Both the position numbers and the translations under genes were made by a program. This document shows, one piece after another, positions 23,326-33,203 of a stretch of 64,000 nucleotides of DNA. The notes under the pieces are model-generated. The model was given only the letters and a program-made list of their open reading frames with translations, searched no databases and was not told the origin of the DNA. Each line of letters starts with the position of its first letter. Positions within the stretch are counted from its first letter, which is position 1. The stretch spans positions 186,001-250,000 of the forward strand of contig NZ_JAGGPT010000002.1 of NCBI RefSeq assembly GCF_018613715.1, read 5' to 3'. This DNA is from Chryseobacterium sp. ISL-6 (GTDB taxonomy: Bacteria; Bacteroidota; Bacteroidia; Flavobacteriales; Weeksellaceae).

Positions 23326-24744
23326 TTAACATTCAGGAACATTCACCGCAATAGCCAATCCACCTTCAGAAGTTTCCTTAAATCGGTCACTCATCGATTG
23401 TGCGGTTTCCCACATGGTCTGAATAACTTCATCTAAAGTTACTTTTGCTTTTGCAGGATCACTTTCAAGAGCGATATTAGCTGCAGTAATGGCTTTCATA
23501 GCACCCATTGTATTTCTTTCAATACACGGAATCTGTACCAGTCCTTTGATAGGGTCACAGGTTAAACCTAAATGATGTTCCATTGCTATTTCAGCAGCCA
23601 TCAATACCTGGCCTATGCTTCCGCCCAATATTTCAGTTAAGCCCGCTGCTGCCATTGCAGAAGAAACGCCTACCTCAGCCTGACATCCACCCATTGCAGC
23701 GGAAATAGTGGCATTCTTTTTAAATAAGGTTCCGATCTCTCCGGCAACCAATAGGAATCTTACAATATCATCCTCACTTGTAAAAGGGGTAAAAGCCTGA
23801 GCATACATTAAAACAGCAGGAATAACACCACTTGCCCCATTCGTAGGAGCTGTGATAATTCTTCCGAAGCTCGCATTCTCCTCATTCACGGCTAATGCAA
23901 AACAGGCGATCCATTTGTTGATATTGGTGAAGTTTTCTTCGGCGTCAACTACCTGCTGAAACCATTCATCGATATTTTTATAGATCTTATCTCCTAAAAG
24001 TTTTCTGTTGATCCCGGCTGCCCTTCTGGTAACATTTAAACCACCCGGCAGAATTCCTTCTTTGTTTACTCCTTTATAGACGCATTCTTTGATCTGTTTC
24101 CAGATATTCAGTGCCTCTTGTCTTGTTTCCTCCTGAGTTCTCCAGCTTTCTTCATTGATCAGGATCAGATCTGAAAACTTCTGAAATCCCAACTTTTCAC
24201 AATATTTTATAATATCTGAACCATGATGACATGGATACAGCGTTCGGATACAGTGTTTTTCTATAGAGTTTTTTTCCTGACTTGCAATAAACCCACCGCC
24301 TACAGAATAAAAATCCTGAACAAGCTCGGTTCCATCTTCAAAAACAGCTCTAAAAATCATTCCGTTGGGATGGAAATCCAGAGATTTCTGCATATTTAAA
24401 ATCAAATGATAGCCATAGATAAAAGGAATTTCTTTTTCTCCACCCAGGTTAATAATCTGGTCTTTTTTTATTTTCTCTATTTTTTCATCAATTTTTGAAG
24501 TATTGATGGTCTTAAAATCTTCACCATTTAGTCCCAGTATTCCGGCGATATCTGTTCCATGTCCAATCCCGGTTTTCGCTAAAGACCCAAAAAATTCAAG
24601 GAAAACTTCCTTCACCTCTGCGATTGATCTTTCCCTTTTTATAATTCTGATAAATGCAGAAGCTGCATTCCAAGGTCCCATCGTGTGCGAACTCGACGGA
24701 CCTATCCCTACTTTAATAATTTCAAATACTGATATTGATTCCAT
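23326..24744 (-). CDS. sdaA: L-serine ammonia-lyase (iron-sulfur, single chain)
   Basis: A 472-aa enzyme that deaminates L-serine to pyruvate using a [4Fe-4S] cluster. The N-terminal domain has 'GIGPSSSHTMGP', the substrate-binding signature. The C-terminal domain has the cysteines expected to hold the cluster: 'GGCQAEVGVSSAMA' and 'LTCDPIKGLVQIPCIERN'. ATG 24744 (MESISVFEII) was chosen over an upstream in-frame start at 24768 because homology begins there. It lies beside the ammonium transporter on the same strand with a ~95-base gap. Confidence 0.93.
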   Translation of the reverse strand: MESISVFEIIKVGIGPSSSHTMGPWNAASAFIRIIKRERSIAEVKEVFLEFFGSLAKTGIGHGTDIAGILGLNGEDFKTINTSKIDEKIEKIKKDQIINLGGEKEIPFIYGYHLILNMQKSLDFHPNGMIFRAVFEDGTELVQDFYSVGGGFIASQEKNSIEKHCIRTLYPCHHGSDIIKYCEKLGFQKFSDLILINEESWRTQEETRQEALNIWKQIKECVYKGVNKEGILPGGLNVTRRAAGINRKLLGDKIYKNIDEWFQQVVDAEENFTNINKWIACFALAVNEENASFGRIITAPTNGASGVIPAVLMYAQAFTPFTSEDDIVRFLLVAGEIGTLFKKNATISAAMGGCQAEVGVSSAMAAAGLTEILGGSIGQVLMAAEIAMEHHLGLTCDPIKGLVQIPCIERNTMGAMKAITAANIALESDPAKAKVTLDEVIQTMWETAQSMSDRFKETSEGGLAIAVNVPEC

Positions 24745-24839
24745 AAAAGATTCATCATTTTTCCTCATAACAAAGATACATGATAAATCTTTATCTTACT
24801 TCTCTTCAGCTAAGGATTAAATAAATATTTAACCCACCT

Positions 24840-26186
24840 CTACCACTTCAAACTCTCTTCATGCTGAGAGATATCCAGACCTATATTTTCCGATTCTTCT
24901 GATACTCTTAAAGTAATGATCATATCTGTAATCTTATACAACATTAAAGATCCAAAAAAGGCAAATGCAGAAACCAAAACCAGAGCCATCATATGATGGG
25001 CGAAAACCTCAATACCACCATGCAGAAGACTGGCATTTTCACCATGAGCAAAAATAGCTGTTAAGATCATTCCCATGATTCCCCCTACCCCATGGCAGGC
25101 AAACACATCCAGTGTATCATCGATCTTTTTGAGTTTTTTCCAGTTCATCATCATATTGGAAACGATCGCAGCTATAAAACCTATGAAAAGACTTTCCGAA
25201 ATGGAGACGAAACCACAACCCGGTGTAATGGCTACCAATCCTACTACTGCACCAATACATGCTCCTAATGCGGAAACACTCCTTCCATTGATCCTGTCAA
25301 AAAATATCCAGGTCATCATTGCTGAGGCAGATGCTATGGTAGTGGTTCCAAAGGCTGTGGCAGCTGTCGCATTAGCTCCTAAAGCAGATCCCGCATTGAA
25401 CCCAAACCATCCGAACCAGAGCATTCCTGTACCTAAGAGTACATAAGGAATATTAGAAGGTTCGTGATGAGGATTCTTCCTGTTTCCAACAACCATCGCA
25501 CCAGCTAATGCCGCAAATCCGGCACTCATATGAACGACTGTTCCACCCGCAAAATCTTTGACACCAAAATATTTATTCAAAAGGCCATCTGGATGCCAGA
25601 CCATATGACAAAGTGGGGTGTAAATACAGATGCTGAAAAGAACCATGAACAACAGATAGGAAATAAAACGCACCCTTTCTGCAAAAGAACCGGTAATCAG
25701 CGCGGGGGTTATAACAGCAAATTTCATCTGAAATAAGGCAAACAGAATAAACGGTATTGTAGAAGCCATAGCCTTATGCGGTAAAACACCGACATGGTTG
25801 AAAAATGGATAGCTTAAAGGATTACCTATTAATCCGTAATGTTCTCCATTCATTTCAAAACCCAGAGAATCACCAAATGATAACGAAAATCCAACGACCA
25901 CCCATAAAATAGAAATTACTCCTAAAGCAATAAAACTTTGCAGCATGGTCGAAATAACATTCTTCTTACCTACCATTCCACCATAGAAGAATGATAATCC
26001 CGGCGTCATAAGCAAGACGAGACCTGCGGCTGCTAAGATCCATGCGACATCGGCGCCAACGATTTTATCCTCGCTTAAAAATTCACCCGAATTAGGCAGA
26101 TCTGCTGCCGGAGTCCAGAATAAACCTCCAATCGCTACAATTGTGATCACAGCAAAGGAGATCTTCCATTTTAAACCAATTTTCAT
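24840..26186 (-). CDS. amt: Ammonium transporter (Amt family)
   Basis: A 448-aa inner-membrane ammonium channel. An N-terminal hydrophobic segment, likely a signal peptide, is followed by eleven transmembrane helices. The twin pore histidines are in 'GGTVVHMSAG' and 'ACHGVGGIMG', and 'FALFQMKFAVITPALITG' is the Amt signature. ATG 26186 (MKIGLKWK) was chosen; the frame extends to 26210. No glnK-type PII gene is adjacent, unlike in many other bacteria. Confidence 0.94.
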   Translation of the reverse strand: MKIGLKWKISFAVITIVAIGGLFWTPAADLPNSGEFLSEDKIVGADVAWILAAAGLVLLMTPGLSFFYGGMVGKKNVISTMLQSFIALGVISILWVVVGFSLSFGDSLGFEMNGEHYGLIGNPLSYPFFNHVGVLPHKAMASTIPFILFALFQMKFAVITPALITGSFAERVRFISYLLFMVLFSICIYTPLCHMVWHPDGLLNKYFGVKDFAGGTVVHMSAGFAALAGAMVVGNRKNPHHEPSNIPYVLLGTGMLWFGWFGFNAGSALGANATAATAFGTTTIASASAMMTWIFFDRINGRSVSALGACIGAVVGLVAITPGCGFVSISESLFIGFIAAIVSNMMMNWKKLKKIDDTLDVFACHGVGGIMGMILTAIFAHGENASLLHGGIEVFAHHMMALVLVSAFAFFGSLMLYKITDMIITLRVSEESENIGLDISQHEESLKW

Positions 26187-26293
26187 AAAATTTAATTTTA
26201 ACCCTATCAAAAATAGAGATAAATTTTATAAAAACATATTTTAAAACAAAAATACCCCTAAATATTTTAAGATAAAATCAAAATAATAATATT

Positions 26294-26935
26294 TTACTGA
26301 AATATTTCATTTAGAATTTTTGAAACTTCTTTAGGTTTTGTGGCCGGAAAAAGGTGCGTCCCTCCTTTGATGATATAATTGGGTTTTGAGTTTTTTACAG
26401 GAAAAACAATATCTCGATCTCCCAATATCTGAATTACATCAGGATTTTCTTCAAAACTCCAATCTGATATCTTCTCTATAGACCATTTTAGGTAATAAGG
26501 ATCTTTAACTCTGAAATACTGTAACACCTTCGGGTTCTTAGGATCGAAAAATTTTCTCATAACAGAATAAGCCGTTGCGCTCCTTTCATTAAAGAAACGA
26601 ACTGGCAGAATCTTGGGAATCCCGGTAATCTGTCCTGCTTTTATTAATTTGGATTTTTCTTTATCAGATTTTATACTTCCCAGGATCACTACTTTTTCAG
26701 CAGGCTTTATTTTATTGATCTCCTGTACCATGATTCCACCAAACGAATACCCTAAAAGGTTAAAAGGTTCAGAATCATTAATCTTAGATGCCATTCTGTT
26801 GATATACTCCGGAAAACTCTCATTCAGTCCCGGGATCAGCCAATCAATAAACACCACTTCAAGGTGATCTGGAAACTGTAATTTTTCCAACACTTTAAAA
26901 TCTGCACCGAGTCCGCTTACTATGTAAATTTTCAT
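26294..26935 (-). CDS. Alpha/beta-hydrolase fold protein
   Basis: A 213-aa cytosolic hydrolase-fold protein. The nucleophile elbow is 'GYSFGG', the acid is probably in 'ILGDRDIVFP', and the histidine in 'KGGTHLFP' completes a Ser-Asp-His triad. It is shorter than usual hydrolases, with a small lid. The substrate is unknown. It is a single gene; a terminator-like hairpin lies behind its start. Confidence 0.8.
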   Translation of the reverse strand: MKIYIVSGLGADFKVLEKLQFPDHLEVVFIDWLIPGLNESFPEYINRMASKINDSEPFNLLGYSFGGIMVQEINKIKPAEKVVILGSIKSDKEKSKLIKAGQITGIPKILPVRFFNERSATAYSVMRKFFDPKNPKVLQYFRVKDPYYLKWSIEKISDWSFEENPDVIQILGDRDIVFPVKNSKPNYIIKGGTHLFPATKPKEVSKILNEIFQ

Positions 26936-26951
26936 ATTGCTAAAATAAAAA

Positions 26952-26981
26952 ATATGGGCAACTATTTAAAGCTGCCCATAT
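26952..26981. terminator. Bidirectional-type terminator hairpin
   Basis: ATATGGGCA / TGCCCATAT, a 9-bp perfect stem, placed after the YceI gene that ends at 27009 (minus strand). Confidence 0.7.
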
Positions 26982-27008
26982 CTAATTTATTGTTAAAAGT
27001 AATTCCTT

Positions 27009-27635
27009 TTATTTTTTCTTTACAGGAATTCTGTTATCGTTATCCAATTTCTCAGTAGAAACTTTGAACTGAATGTCCATTTCGTCTTTAATGAAATAAT
27101 CTTTTAATGAAGACTGATAGAATACTTTAAAGTCTCTTCTGTTTAGCGAGAACTTAGCAGACTCTACAACAACAGTAAACTGAGTAACATAAACATTAGC
27201 CGGGAAAGTAATTGTCTTTCTAACCCCTTTTAATGTAAAATCTCCATATACTGTTGAATTGTACTCACTGTTTGCCAAAGGAATAATTTTGGTTAAATGA
27301 AATAGAGCGATCGGGAATTTTTTAACTTCAAAGAAATTAGTACTCTTAAGATCGTTGGTTAGCTTGATCTGATCCTCATCGGAAACATCTCCAGCCATCA
27401 AACTTCTCATATCAATTACAAATTCACCATCTACCAAAACTGTTTTATCAAAATTGAATTTTCCGCTTTTCAGTTTTACGGTACCCGAATGTGATGATGC
27501 CACGGTTTTTACAACCTTATAGCCCGTCCATCTTATCTCAGAAGAAGTAACTTTAGAAACCTTATCAAATTTTCTTTGAGCAGAAACAAATGATATGCTC
27601 ACACACATCATAGCAAACAATAGTAATCTTTTCAT
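27009..27635 (-). CDS. YceI-family periplasmic protein (copy 1)
   Basis: A 208-aa exported protein with signal peptide (cleavage after SAQ). YceI proteins are beta-barrel isoprenoid-binding lipocalin-like proteins. 'ASSHSGTVKLKSGKF', 'MDIQFKVSTEKL' and a 'VYGDFTLKGVRKTITFPANV' core are characteristic. It is a clear paralogue of the next gene upstream, in tandem, each followed by its own terminator. Confidence 0.88.
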   Translation of the reverse strand: MKRLLLFAMMCVSISFVSAQRKFDKVSKVTSSEIRWTGYKVVKTVASSHSGTVKLKSGKFNFDKTVLVDGEFVIDMRSLMAGDVSDEDQIKLTNDLKSTNFFEVKKFPIALFHLTKIIPLANSEYNSTVYGDFTLKGVRKTITFPANVYVTQFTVVVESAKFSLNRRDFKVFYQSSLKDYFIKDEMDIQFKVSTEKLDNDNRIPVKKK

Positions 27636-27667
27636 TCTTTTTTATTTACAATTCAACAAAAATAAAA

Positions 27668-27692
27668 AAAAGTGTAGAACTTCTACACTTTT
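27668..27692. terminator. Terminator between the two YceI genes
   Basis: AAAAGTGTAGAA-C-TTCTACACTTTT, a 12-bp stem with A/T runs on both sides. Confidence 0.8.
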
Positions 27693-27713
27693 AACAATCT
27701 TTTTTTGATTAAA

Positions 27714-28280
27714 TTATTTAGCAGTCACTTTTACAAGCATATCAATGTCATCTTTCACAAAAACATCTTGCATTGTTGATTTGTAAGCAATATCAAATTT
27801 TTGTCTGTCGAAAGAGAATTTGTTAGATACTAAACTTGCTACTCCTTTGCTGTAAGCAATTTTTGCAGGGAAAGAAATACTGTTTGTTTTTCCTTTTACT
27901 GTAAGATCTCCAGTTACTAAAGAGTTATATACTTTGTCATCGTTTTTCTTTACAGAAGTAATTTTAAAAGCAGCTGTAGGATATTTTTCAACCTCAAAGA
28001 AATCTCCTGTTTTAAGGTGACCATTTAATTTAGTCTGATATTCTCCGGTAAGATCTGTAGAAGTAATAGAAGTCATATCAAGAACAAAAGATCCACCTAC
28101 AAGGTTATTTCCTTTCATTATCAGATTTCCTGACTTCACTTTTACAGTACCATCGTGAGAACTAGCCTCAGACTTTGCTACTTTGTATCCCCACCAGTGT
28201 ACATCAGATGCTACTACTTTTTTTGATTGTCCGAAAACCAATCCACTAGCTAAAACTGCTAATAATAATATTTTTTTCAT
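27714..28280 (-). CDS. YceI-family periplasmic protein (copy 2)
   Basis: A 188-aa exported lipocalin-like protein with a signal peptide ending LVFGQ. It shares the 'HWWGYKVAKSEASSHDGTVK' opening and 'LVTGDLTVKGKTNSISFPAK' core with its neighbour, so the pair arose by tandem duplication. It probably binds a hydrophobic isoprenoid; the function is general to the family. Confidence 0.9.
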   Translation of the reverse strand: MKKILLLAVLASGLVFGQSKKVVASDVHWWGYKVAKSEASSHDGTVKVKSGNLIMKGNNLVGGSFVLDMTSITSTDLTGEYQTKLNGHLKTGDFFEVEKYPTAAFKITSVKKNDDKVYNSLVTGDLTVKGKTNSISFPAKIAYSKGVASLVSNKFSFDRQKFDIAYKSTMQDVFVKDDIDMLVKVTAK

Positions 28281-28393
28281 TGAATAAAGTTATTTAATTG
28301 TTTATTTAACGATACAAATGTAGCTATCTTATTCGATAGATTTTATTGATGTAGATCAATAAAATCAATTATTTTCATGAATAATATCAGGCA

Positions 28394-28420
28394 TAAAAAA
28401 ACTCCGGAAATTCCGAAGTT
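28394..28420 (-). terminator. Terminator of glk
   Basis: On the minus strand AACTTCGGAA / TTCCGGAGTT (one mismatch) is followed by a T7 run. Confidence 0.7.
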
Positions 28421-28429
28421 GATATTTAT

Positions 28430-29476
28430 TTATTCATAGTAGGCGGTATAAAGCGCTATGCCATGTAATCCTGTCAGCTTACTTTTAATAAGGTATATTG
28501 GAATGTTTCTGAGCATATCCTCCATTTTGTCGCTTATCTTAAACTTCTCATAGAATTTCGTTTTATCCATATAGTCGATCAGCATCTGAGGAATATCTCC
28601 TGAGATCAATAAACCTCCGGTAGCCTTAACCTTTAAAGTAAGGTTATTAGCTTCCCTTGCAAGAAACTCAAGGAATGTATCCAAAGCAATTTTACAGATC
28701 AGCACATCTTCTTCTACAGCGGCTTTATAAATTTCCTGTAAGAAGTTTCCATTTGCCAAACGATCTGCCAGCCATTCCGGTTCAGGGTGTCTTTTTACAT
28801 CTCTTAAGAATCTGTAAATATTAAATAATCCTGTTTTAGAAAGAACATTTTCCCAACTTACAATTCCATAAATATTATTTAAGAATTGATAAAACTCCAC
28901 TTCAACATTTGTTCTTGGAGAAAATTCAGAATGACCACCTTCTGTTGCAAATGGTCTTAGATACTTTCCATCAAAGAAATACCCCGCTTCTCCCAGCCCA
29001 TTTCCTGGTGCTAAAATAGCTACATTTCCTTTCTCCAGATGCCCGCTTGTATAAATTGCGTCTAGTTCACTATCCTCTAGAAGTCCCATTCCATATGCAG
29101 ACGCCTCCAGATCGTTAAGCATATCAACCTTTTCGAAACCGAACTCATTTTTAAATTCTTCAACATCGAAATTCCAGCCCAATCTTACAGGACTACTTTT
29201 CCCGTTAAGGACAGGTCCCGGAACAGCTATTCCTAAACGTTTTACATTATTCAGCTGATTCTCCTGAATAAACTTTTTCAGGATCGCCGAAAAAGAGGAA
29301 AACTCTTTTGTCGGATAGCTGGTTTGTAATTTTATATCGAGTCCTCCGTTGCCAGATATGTAATAACCCAATGTAGTAATATCTTCACGTAAGTTTGCTC
29401 CAATGATAGAAACATCATCATTATTACTGTCTTTTACACCCGGTAAATAAAGGGGAAATTTTGGATTTAAGTTCAT
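28430..29476 (-). CDS. glk: Glucokinase
   Basis: A 348-aa ATP-dependent hexokinase of the bacterial glucokinase family, phosphorylating glucose to glucose-6-phosphate. Motifs: 'IGIAVPGPV'-like strand ('RLGIAVPGPVLNG'), 'LNDLEASAYGMG' with the catalytic Asp, 'LAPGNGLGEAGYFF' and 'EGGHSEFSPR', the glucokinase signature. ATG 29476 (MNLNPKFPLYLPG) was chosen because the in-frame extension to 29545 overlaps the terminator of the next gene. Confidence 0.9.
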   Translation of the reverse strand: MNLNPKFPLYLPGVKDSNNDDVSIIGANLREDITTLGYYISGNGGLDIKLQTSYPTKEFSSFSAILKKFIQENQLNNVKRLGIAVPGPVLNGKSSPVRLGWNFDVEEFKNEFGFEKVDMLNDLEASAYGMGLLEDSELDAIYTSGHLEKGNVAILAPGNGLGEAGYFFDGKYLRPFATEGGHSEFSPRTNVEVEFYQFLNNIYGIVSWENVLSKTGLFNIYRFLRDVKRHPEPEWLADRLANGNFLQEIYKAAVEEDVLICKIALDTFLEFLAREANNLTLKVKATGGLLISGDIPQMLIDYMDKTKFYEKFKISDKMEDMLRNIPIYLIKSKLTGLHGIALYTAYYE

Positions 29477-29532
29477 AATCACAAATTTTATCAAATATAA
29501 TAATAGTTTTCGGAAATCGTATATGGTAGTAA

Positions 29533-29562
29533 AAAACCTTTTCAAAAAAATGAAAAGGTTTT
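29533..29562 (-). terminator. Terminator of the outer-membrane protein gene
   Basis: AAAACCTTTTCA / TGAAAAGGTTTT, a 12-bp perfect stem, 30 bases after the gene stop at 29592. Confidence 0.8.
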
Positions 29563-29591
29563 GGCTAATAATTGTTTATATATAAATCTAA

Positions 29592-30155
29592 CTACTTTCC
29601 TAACGCAATATTGTAAGAAAATCCAACACCAATGTTACCCACATTGTAGTCTTGATTCACTAAATCGCCTTTACTTCCTGTAAATACCTTCTGATATTGT
29701 ACGAAGAAATTCCAGTCTTTGTTATGGTATCCAATTTCAGGTTTGATATAAAAACCTCCACTTGGTCTGTCAACCAAAGTATTTGAAGCTACTTTATCAT
29801 CACCTACCAAGAAACCATACCCTAAGTCAGTTCCAAAATAGAAACCAGTTTGTTTTGGATAAATTCTTATTAATGCTGCAACAGGAATTACTCCCACATC
29901 ATTATTTTTATATCCATTGTTTTCTTTTCCAAAATAATGGGAATAACCAGTTGCGATACCTAATCCGAATCCCGGAGTAATCAGATTTTGGTAAGCCACA
30001 TCCACCCCTACAGCAGCGGAAAGATTATCTGAAGGAACAGCTAATCCAACATTTGCTCCTACTTTAAGCATATTATTCATTTGTACGCTTTGTGCACTTG
30101 CAATACCTGCTGTTAAAATTCCAGCTAATAAAACTGCTTGTTTAAACATTTTCAT
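29592..30155 (-). CDS. Small outer-membrane beta-barrel protein
   Basis: A 187-aa protein with signal peptide (cleavage after SAQ) followed by alternating polar/aromatic strands typical of an 8-stranded barrel ('LGIATGYSHYFG', 'FYFGTDLGYGFLVG', 'GNIGVGFSYNIALGK'). The C-terminal aromatic strand suits BAM insertion. It belongs to the broad OmpA/OprW-like barrel group; no specific function is visible. Confidence 0.8.
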   Translation of the reverse strand: MKMFKQAVLLAGILTAGIASAQSVQMNNMLKVGANVGLAVPSDNLSAAVGVDVAYQNLITPGFGLGIATGYSHYFGKENNGYKNNDVGVIPVAALIRIYPKQTGFYFGTDLGYGFLVGDDKVASNTLVDRPSGGFYIKPEIGYHNKDWNFFVQYQKVFTGSKGDLVNQDYNVGNIGVGFSYNIALGK

Positions 30156-30390
30156 AATTTCTGATCTTTAAATTTTACTAATCAGTATGATGTAAAAATC
30201 ATGCCAACCAAGCACTTTTTCACTGTTTTAACATCTACAAGAAACACAAATACATGAAAATCAAATAGTTAATTTTTGTTAAAATTTAAATAAATGTTTA
30301 ATTAATGTTAAAAAAACAATCTATGAACGTATTAAACGTTCTAATTTTTAACCTCTTTAAGTTTATGATATCCAAAATACAAATCTATTC

Positions 30391-31770
30391 ATGGCATTTC
30401 CTGTAATACTTCATAACAAGCACTTACTTTGGCGTGCAGGCTTTGGTCCCGGCATTAGCCAGTTTGAAGACATACAAACTCTATCAAATAAAACTTTGAT
30501 CGATGAATTGTTTAAAGAAAAAGCTTTTACTGAACTGACCTATAATACCCCGGATGTAGCTGCTGTTGATTATATGAACTCACCAACACCTGCCGAAAAG
30601 AGAAAAGAAAATCAGAAAATCAACAGAGAGCAGAATAATGAGCTTAACCTTAATTTCCTCGATAGCATGATCAACAGTCCAGATCAACTCAGAGAGAAAA
30701 TGGCTTTTTTCTGGCATGGCCATTTCGCTACAAGAATTAATAATTCAAAATTCAACAGACAGTTATTAAACAGTATCAGAAAAAATGCATTGGGTAATTT
30801 TAAAGAGTTGCTTTTTGATGTCAGCCGCTCTCCTGCTATGTTGAGTTTCCTCAACAATCAACAGAATAAAAAAGACCATCCCAATGAAAACTTCGCCCGC
30901 GAGGTTATGGAATTATTTACCATGGGACGGGGAAATTATAATGAAAAAGATATCAGAGAAGCCGCCAGAGCCTTTACAGGGTGGGGATATGATAAGGATG
31001 GAAATTTTAATGAAAGAAAAAAACTTCACGATACAGGAACCAAAGCGTTTTTAGGAAAAACTGGAAATTTCACAGGCGATGATATTTTAAATATTATTCT
31101 GGAACAAAAGGCTACGGCCAAATTCATAACAACTAAAATTTATAAATTTTTCGTTAACGAAAACATTGACAATACCATTATCAATCGATTAAGTGAGGAT
31201 TTTTACCATTCAGGTTACGATATAAAAAAGCTTTTGCAGCACATTTTTTCAGGTTCATGGTTTTATGATCCAAAAAATATCGGAACAAAAATAAAATCCC
31301 CTATTGAGCTCATGGTAGGAATGATGAGAGTTTTACCTATGAATATTCAAGCTCCTGAAAATCTCATCGTCTATCAAAAATTGTTAGGACAGATGCTTCT
31401 TTATCCACCCAATGTGGCGGGATGGCCGAGTGGGAAATCCTGGATCGACAGTTCTACACTGATGCTAAGACTTCAGATCCCTCAGATCTGGTCCGGATTA
31501 AGACCTTTAGAATACAGCCCCCGACAGGATGATGATATTGATATGGGAATGAAGTCCCGTGAAACAGCATTAAATAAAGCGTTTAAAAATCCAAATATCA
31601 CCATCGACTGGAATCGTGTAGAAAAGGTTTTTCAGAATAAAAAAGGGGAGGACTATCTTCTCCAAAACTCGAAATCCCTGGATATGAGTTCTGTGAAAAA
31701 CTTTTCTGATCAGAGTGTAAAAATGAATATAATTAATCTGATGTCCACACCAGAGTATCAATTGATGTAA
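30391..31770 (+). CDS. DUF1800-family protein
   Basis: A 459-aa protein of the DUF1800 family, which is almost always paired with a DUF1501 protein, as here. Visible signatures: 'HLLWRAGFGP' at the N-terminus, 'MAFFWHGHFATR', 'NENFAREVMELFTMG' and 'AARAFTGW'. The pair probably acts in the envelope; the biochemistry is unknown. It is the first gene of a two-gene operon, with 19 bases to the next start. Confidence 0.9.
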   Translation: MAFPVILHNKHLLWRAGFGPGISQFEDIQTLSNKTLIDELFKEKAFTELTYNTPDVAAVDYMNSPTPAEKRKENQKINREQNNELNLNFLDSMINSPDQLREKMAFFWHGHFATRINNSKFNRQLLNSIRKNALGNFKELLFDVSRSPAMLSFLNNQQNKKDHPNENFAREVMELFTMGRGNYNEKDIREAARAFTGWGYDKDGNFNERKKLHDTGTKAFLGKTGNFTGDDILNIILEQKATAKFITTKIYKFFVNENIDNTIINRLSEDFYHSGYDIKKLLQHIFSGSWFYDPKNIGTKIKSPIELMVGMMRVLPMNIQAPENLIVYQKLLGQMLLYPPNVAGWPSGKSWIDSSTLMLRLQIPQIWSGLRPLEYSPRQDDDIDMGMKSRETALNKAFKNPNITIDWNRVEKVFQNKKGEDYLLQNSKSLDMSSVKNFSDQSVKMNIINLMSTPEYQLM

Positions 31771-31789
31771 CCTCCTTAAAAGCAGTAAG

Positions 31790-32974
31790 ATGTTAATTAA
31801 AAGAAGAGAATTTTTAAAGATAAGTTCGTTAGCAACAGCTTCACTGGTAGTTCCAAACTTCCTGAGATCCATGACGTTGGATAACGCGTTACAACCCAGT
31901 CAAAATATTTTGATCGTGCTACAGTTTACAGGAGGGAATGACGGATTAAATACAATTATTCCGATAAAAAATGATGTGTACTTCAGGGAAAGAAAAAATA
32001 TTGCGATCAATAATTCTCTAAGATTAAATGATGAAACAGGAATCAATCCTGCACTCTCCTCTTTCAAAGATCTTTTCGACAATGGAGAATTGGCTATTTT
32101 GAACAATGTCGGCTATCCGAATCCTGACAAATCACATTTCAGAAGCATGGATATCTGGCAGTCCGCAAGTAAAAGTGATGAGTTCTTAGAAACTGGTTGG
32201 TTGGGACGCTTTCTCGATGAAGAATGTTACCGTTGTGAACATCCTACTCAGGCTCTGGAAGTTGATGATATGCTGAGCCTGGCATTAAAAGGCGAAAATA
32301 ATAAGGCATTTGCTTTCAAAGATCCAAAGAGACTCTATCAAACCAGTCAGGAAAAATATTTCAAATCACTTTATGACCACCATCACGAAGATGAAATTGT
32401 CTCTTATCTTTATCAGACCTTAGGTTCTACGATCAATAATGCCAGTTACATTTTTGAAAAAAGCAAATCTAAACAAACGGATCAAACCTACCCAAATTCA
32501 ACATTGGGTAAAGACTTCAAAACAATAGCATCACTAATCAAATCAGACATTAATACACAGGTCTATTATCTTTCCGTAGGAAGTTTCGATACCCATGTTA
32601 ATCAGAATGAAAGGCAACAAAAGCTATTCACAGATATCAATGAAGCAGTAAAATCTTTTGTGGCCGATATGAAGGAGAACGGGCTCTTTGACAACATCCT
32701 TCTAATGACCTTTTCAGAATTCGGACGTCGTGTTGCTCAGAATGCCAGTAATGGAACCGATCATGGAACAGCAAATCAAATGTTTTTTATCAGTGGTGGG
32801 CTTAAAAAGAAAGGATTTCTAAATACCCTTCCCGATTTACAAAACCTGAATGAGGGTGATCTGATCTATACTGAAGATTTCAGGAAAGTATATGCTACGA
32901 TCCTCAGGAACTGGCTAAAAGCAGATTCTTCAAAAGTATTGGGCTGGAAAAACGGTGTCTATGATTTTATATAA
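31790..32974 (+). CDS. DUF1501-family (sulfatase-like fold) exported protein
   Basis: A 394-aa protein. The N-terminus 'KRREFLKISSLATASLVVP' is a twin-arginine (Tat) signal. DUF1501 proteins share the alkaline phosphatase/sulfatase fold; 'VLQFTGGNDGLNTIIP' and 'MTFSEFGRRVAQNASNGTDH' carry the conserved family residues. It is the partner of the preceding DUF1800 gene. Confidence 0.9.
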   Translation: MLIKRREFLKISSLATASLVVPNFLRSMTLDNALQPSQNILIVLQFTGGNDGLNTIIPIKNDVYFRERKNIAINNSLRLNDETGINPALSSFKDLFDNGELAILNNVGYPNPDKSHFRSMDIWQSASKSDEFLETGWLGRFLDEECYRCEHPTQALEVDDMLSLALKGENNKAFAFKDPKRLYQTSQEKYFKSLYDHHHEDEIVSYLYQTLGSTINNASYIFEKSKSKQTDQTYPNSTLGKDFKTIASLIKSDINTQVYYLSVGSFDTHVNQNERQQKLFTDINEAVKSFVADMKENGLFDNILLMTFSEFGRRVAQNASNGTDHGTANQMFFISGGLKKKGFLNTLPDLQNLNEGDLIYTEDFRKVYATILRNWLKADSSKVLGWKNGVYDFI

Positions 32975-33026
32975 AAAAGACCGTCCATAACAGACAGCCT
33001 TTTTATCATAGTGAATGATGTCTAAC

Positions 33027-33155
33027 TTAAGCTGTAATCTGCTTTTTTTTAGCCTCATCCTTTTTATCTAATTTTTCACTCACTTTTTTTACGATATACT
33101 CGATAACAAGTGGGGCAACTATAGCAATGACTGCTTTAAGAATTCTTGATTTCAT
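33027..33155 (-). CDS. Small membrane-associated peptide (42 aa)
   Basis: ATG 33155 opens 'MKSRILKAVIAIVAPLVIEY', continues 'IVKKVSEKLDKKDEAKKKQ' and stops at 33027. One amphipathic or hydrophobic N-terminal helix is followed by a charged coil. The clean start, good codon pattern and isolation between two terminator-like regions suggest a real small gene. Confidence 0.6.
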   Translation of the reverse strand: MKSRILKAVIAIVAPLVIEYIVKKVSEKLDKKDEAKKKQITA

Positions 33156-33203
33156 ATTTATTTATTTTGATTAACAATTACAATTTTTGCGCCATTTATT
33201 AAA

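Noticed and set aside
29477..29545. Longer N-terminus for glk
   Set aside because: It overlaps the terminator of the neighbouring gene and is hydrophobic without homology.
32978..33005. Hairpin-like sequence after the DUF1501 gene
   Set aside because: The stem is imperfect with several mismatches; not strong enough to call a terminator.
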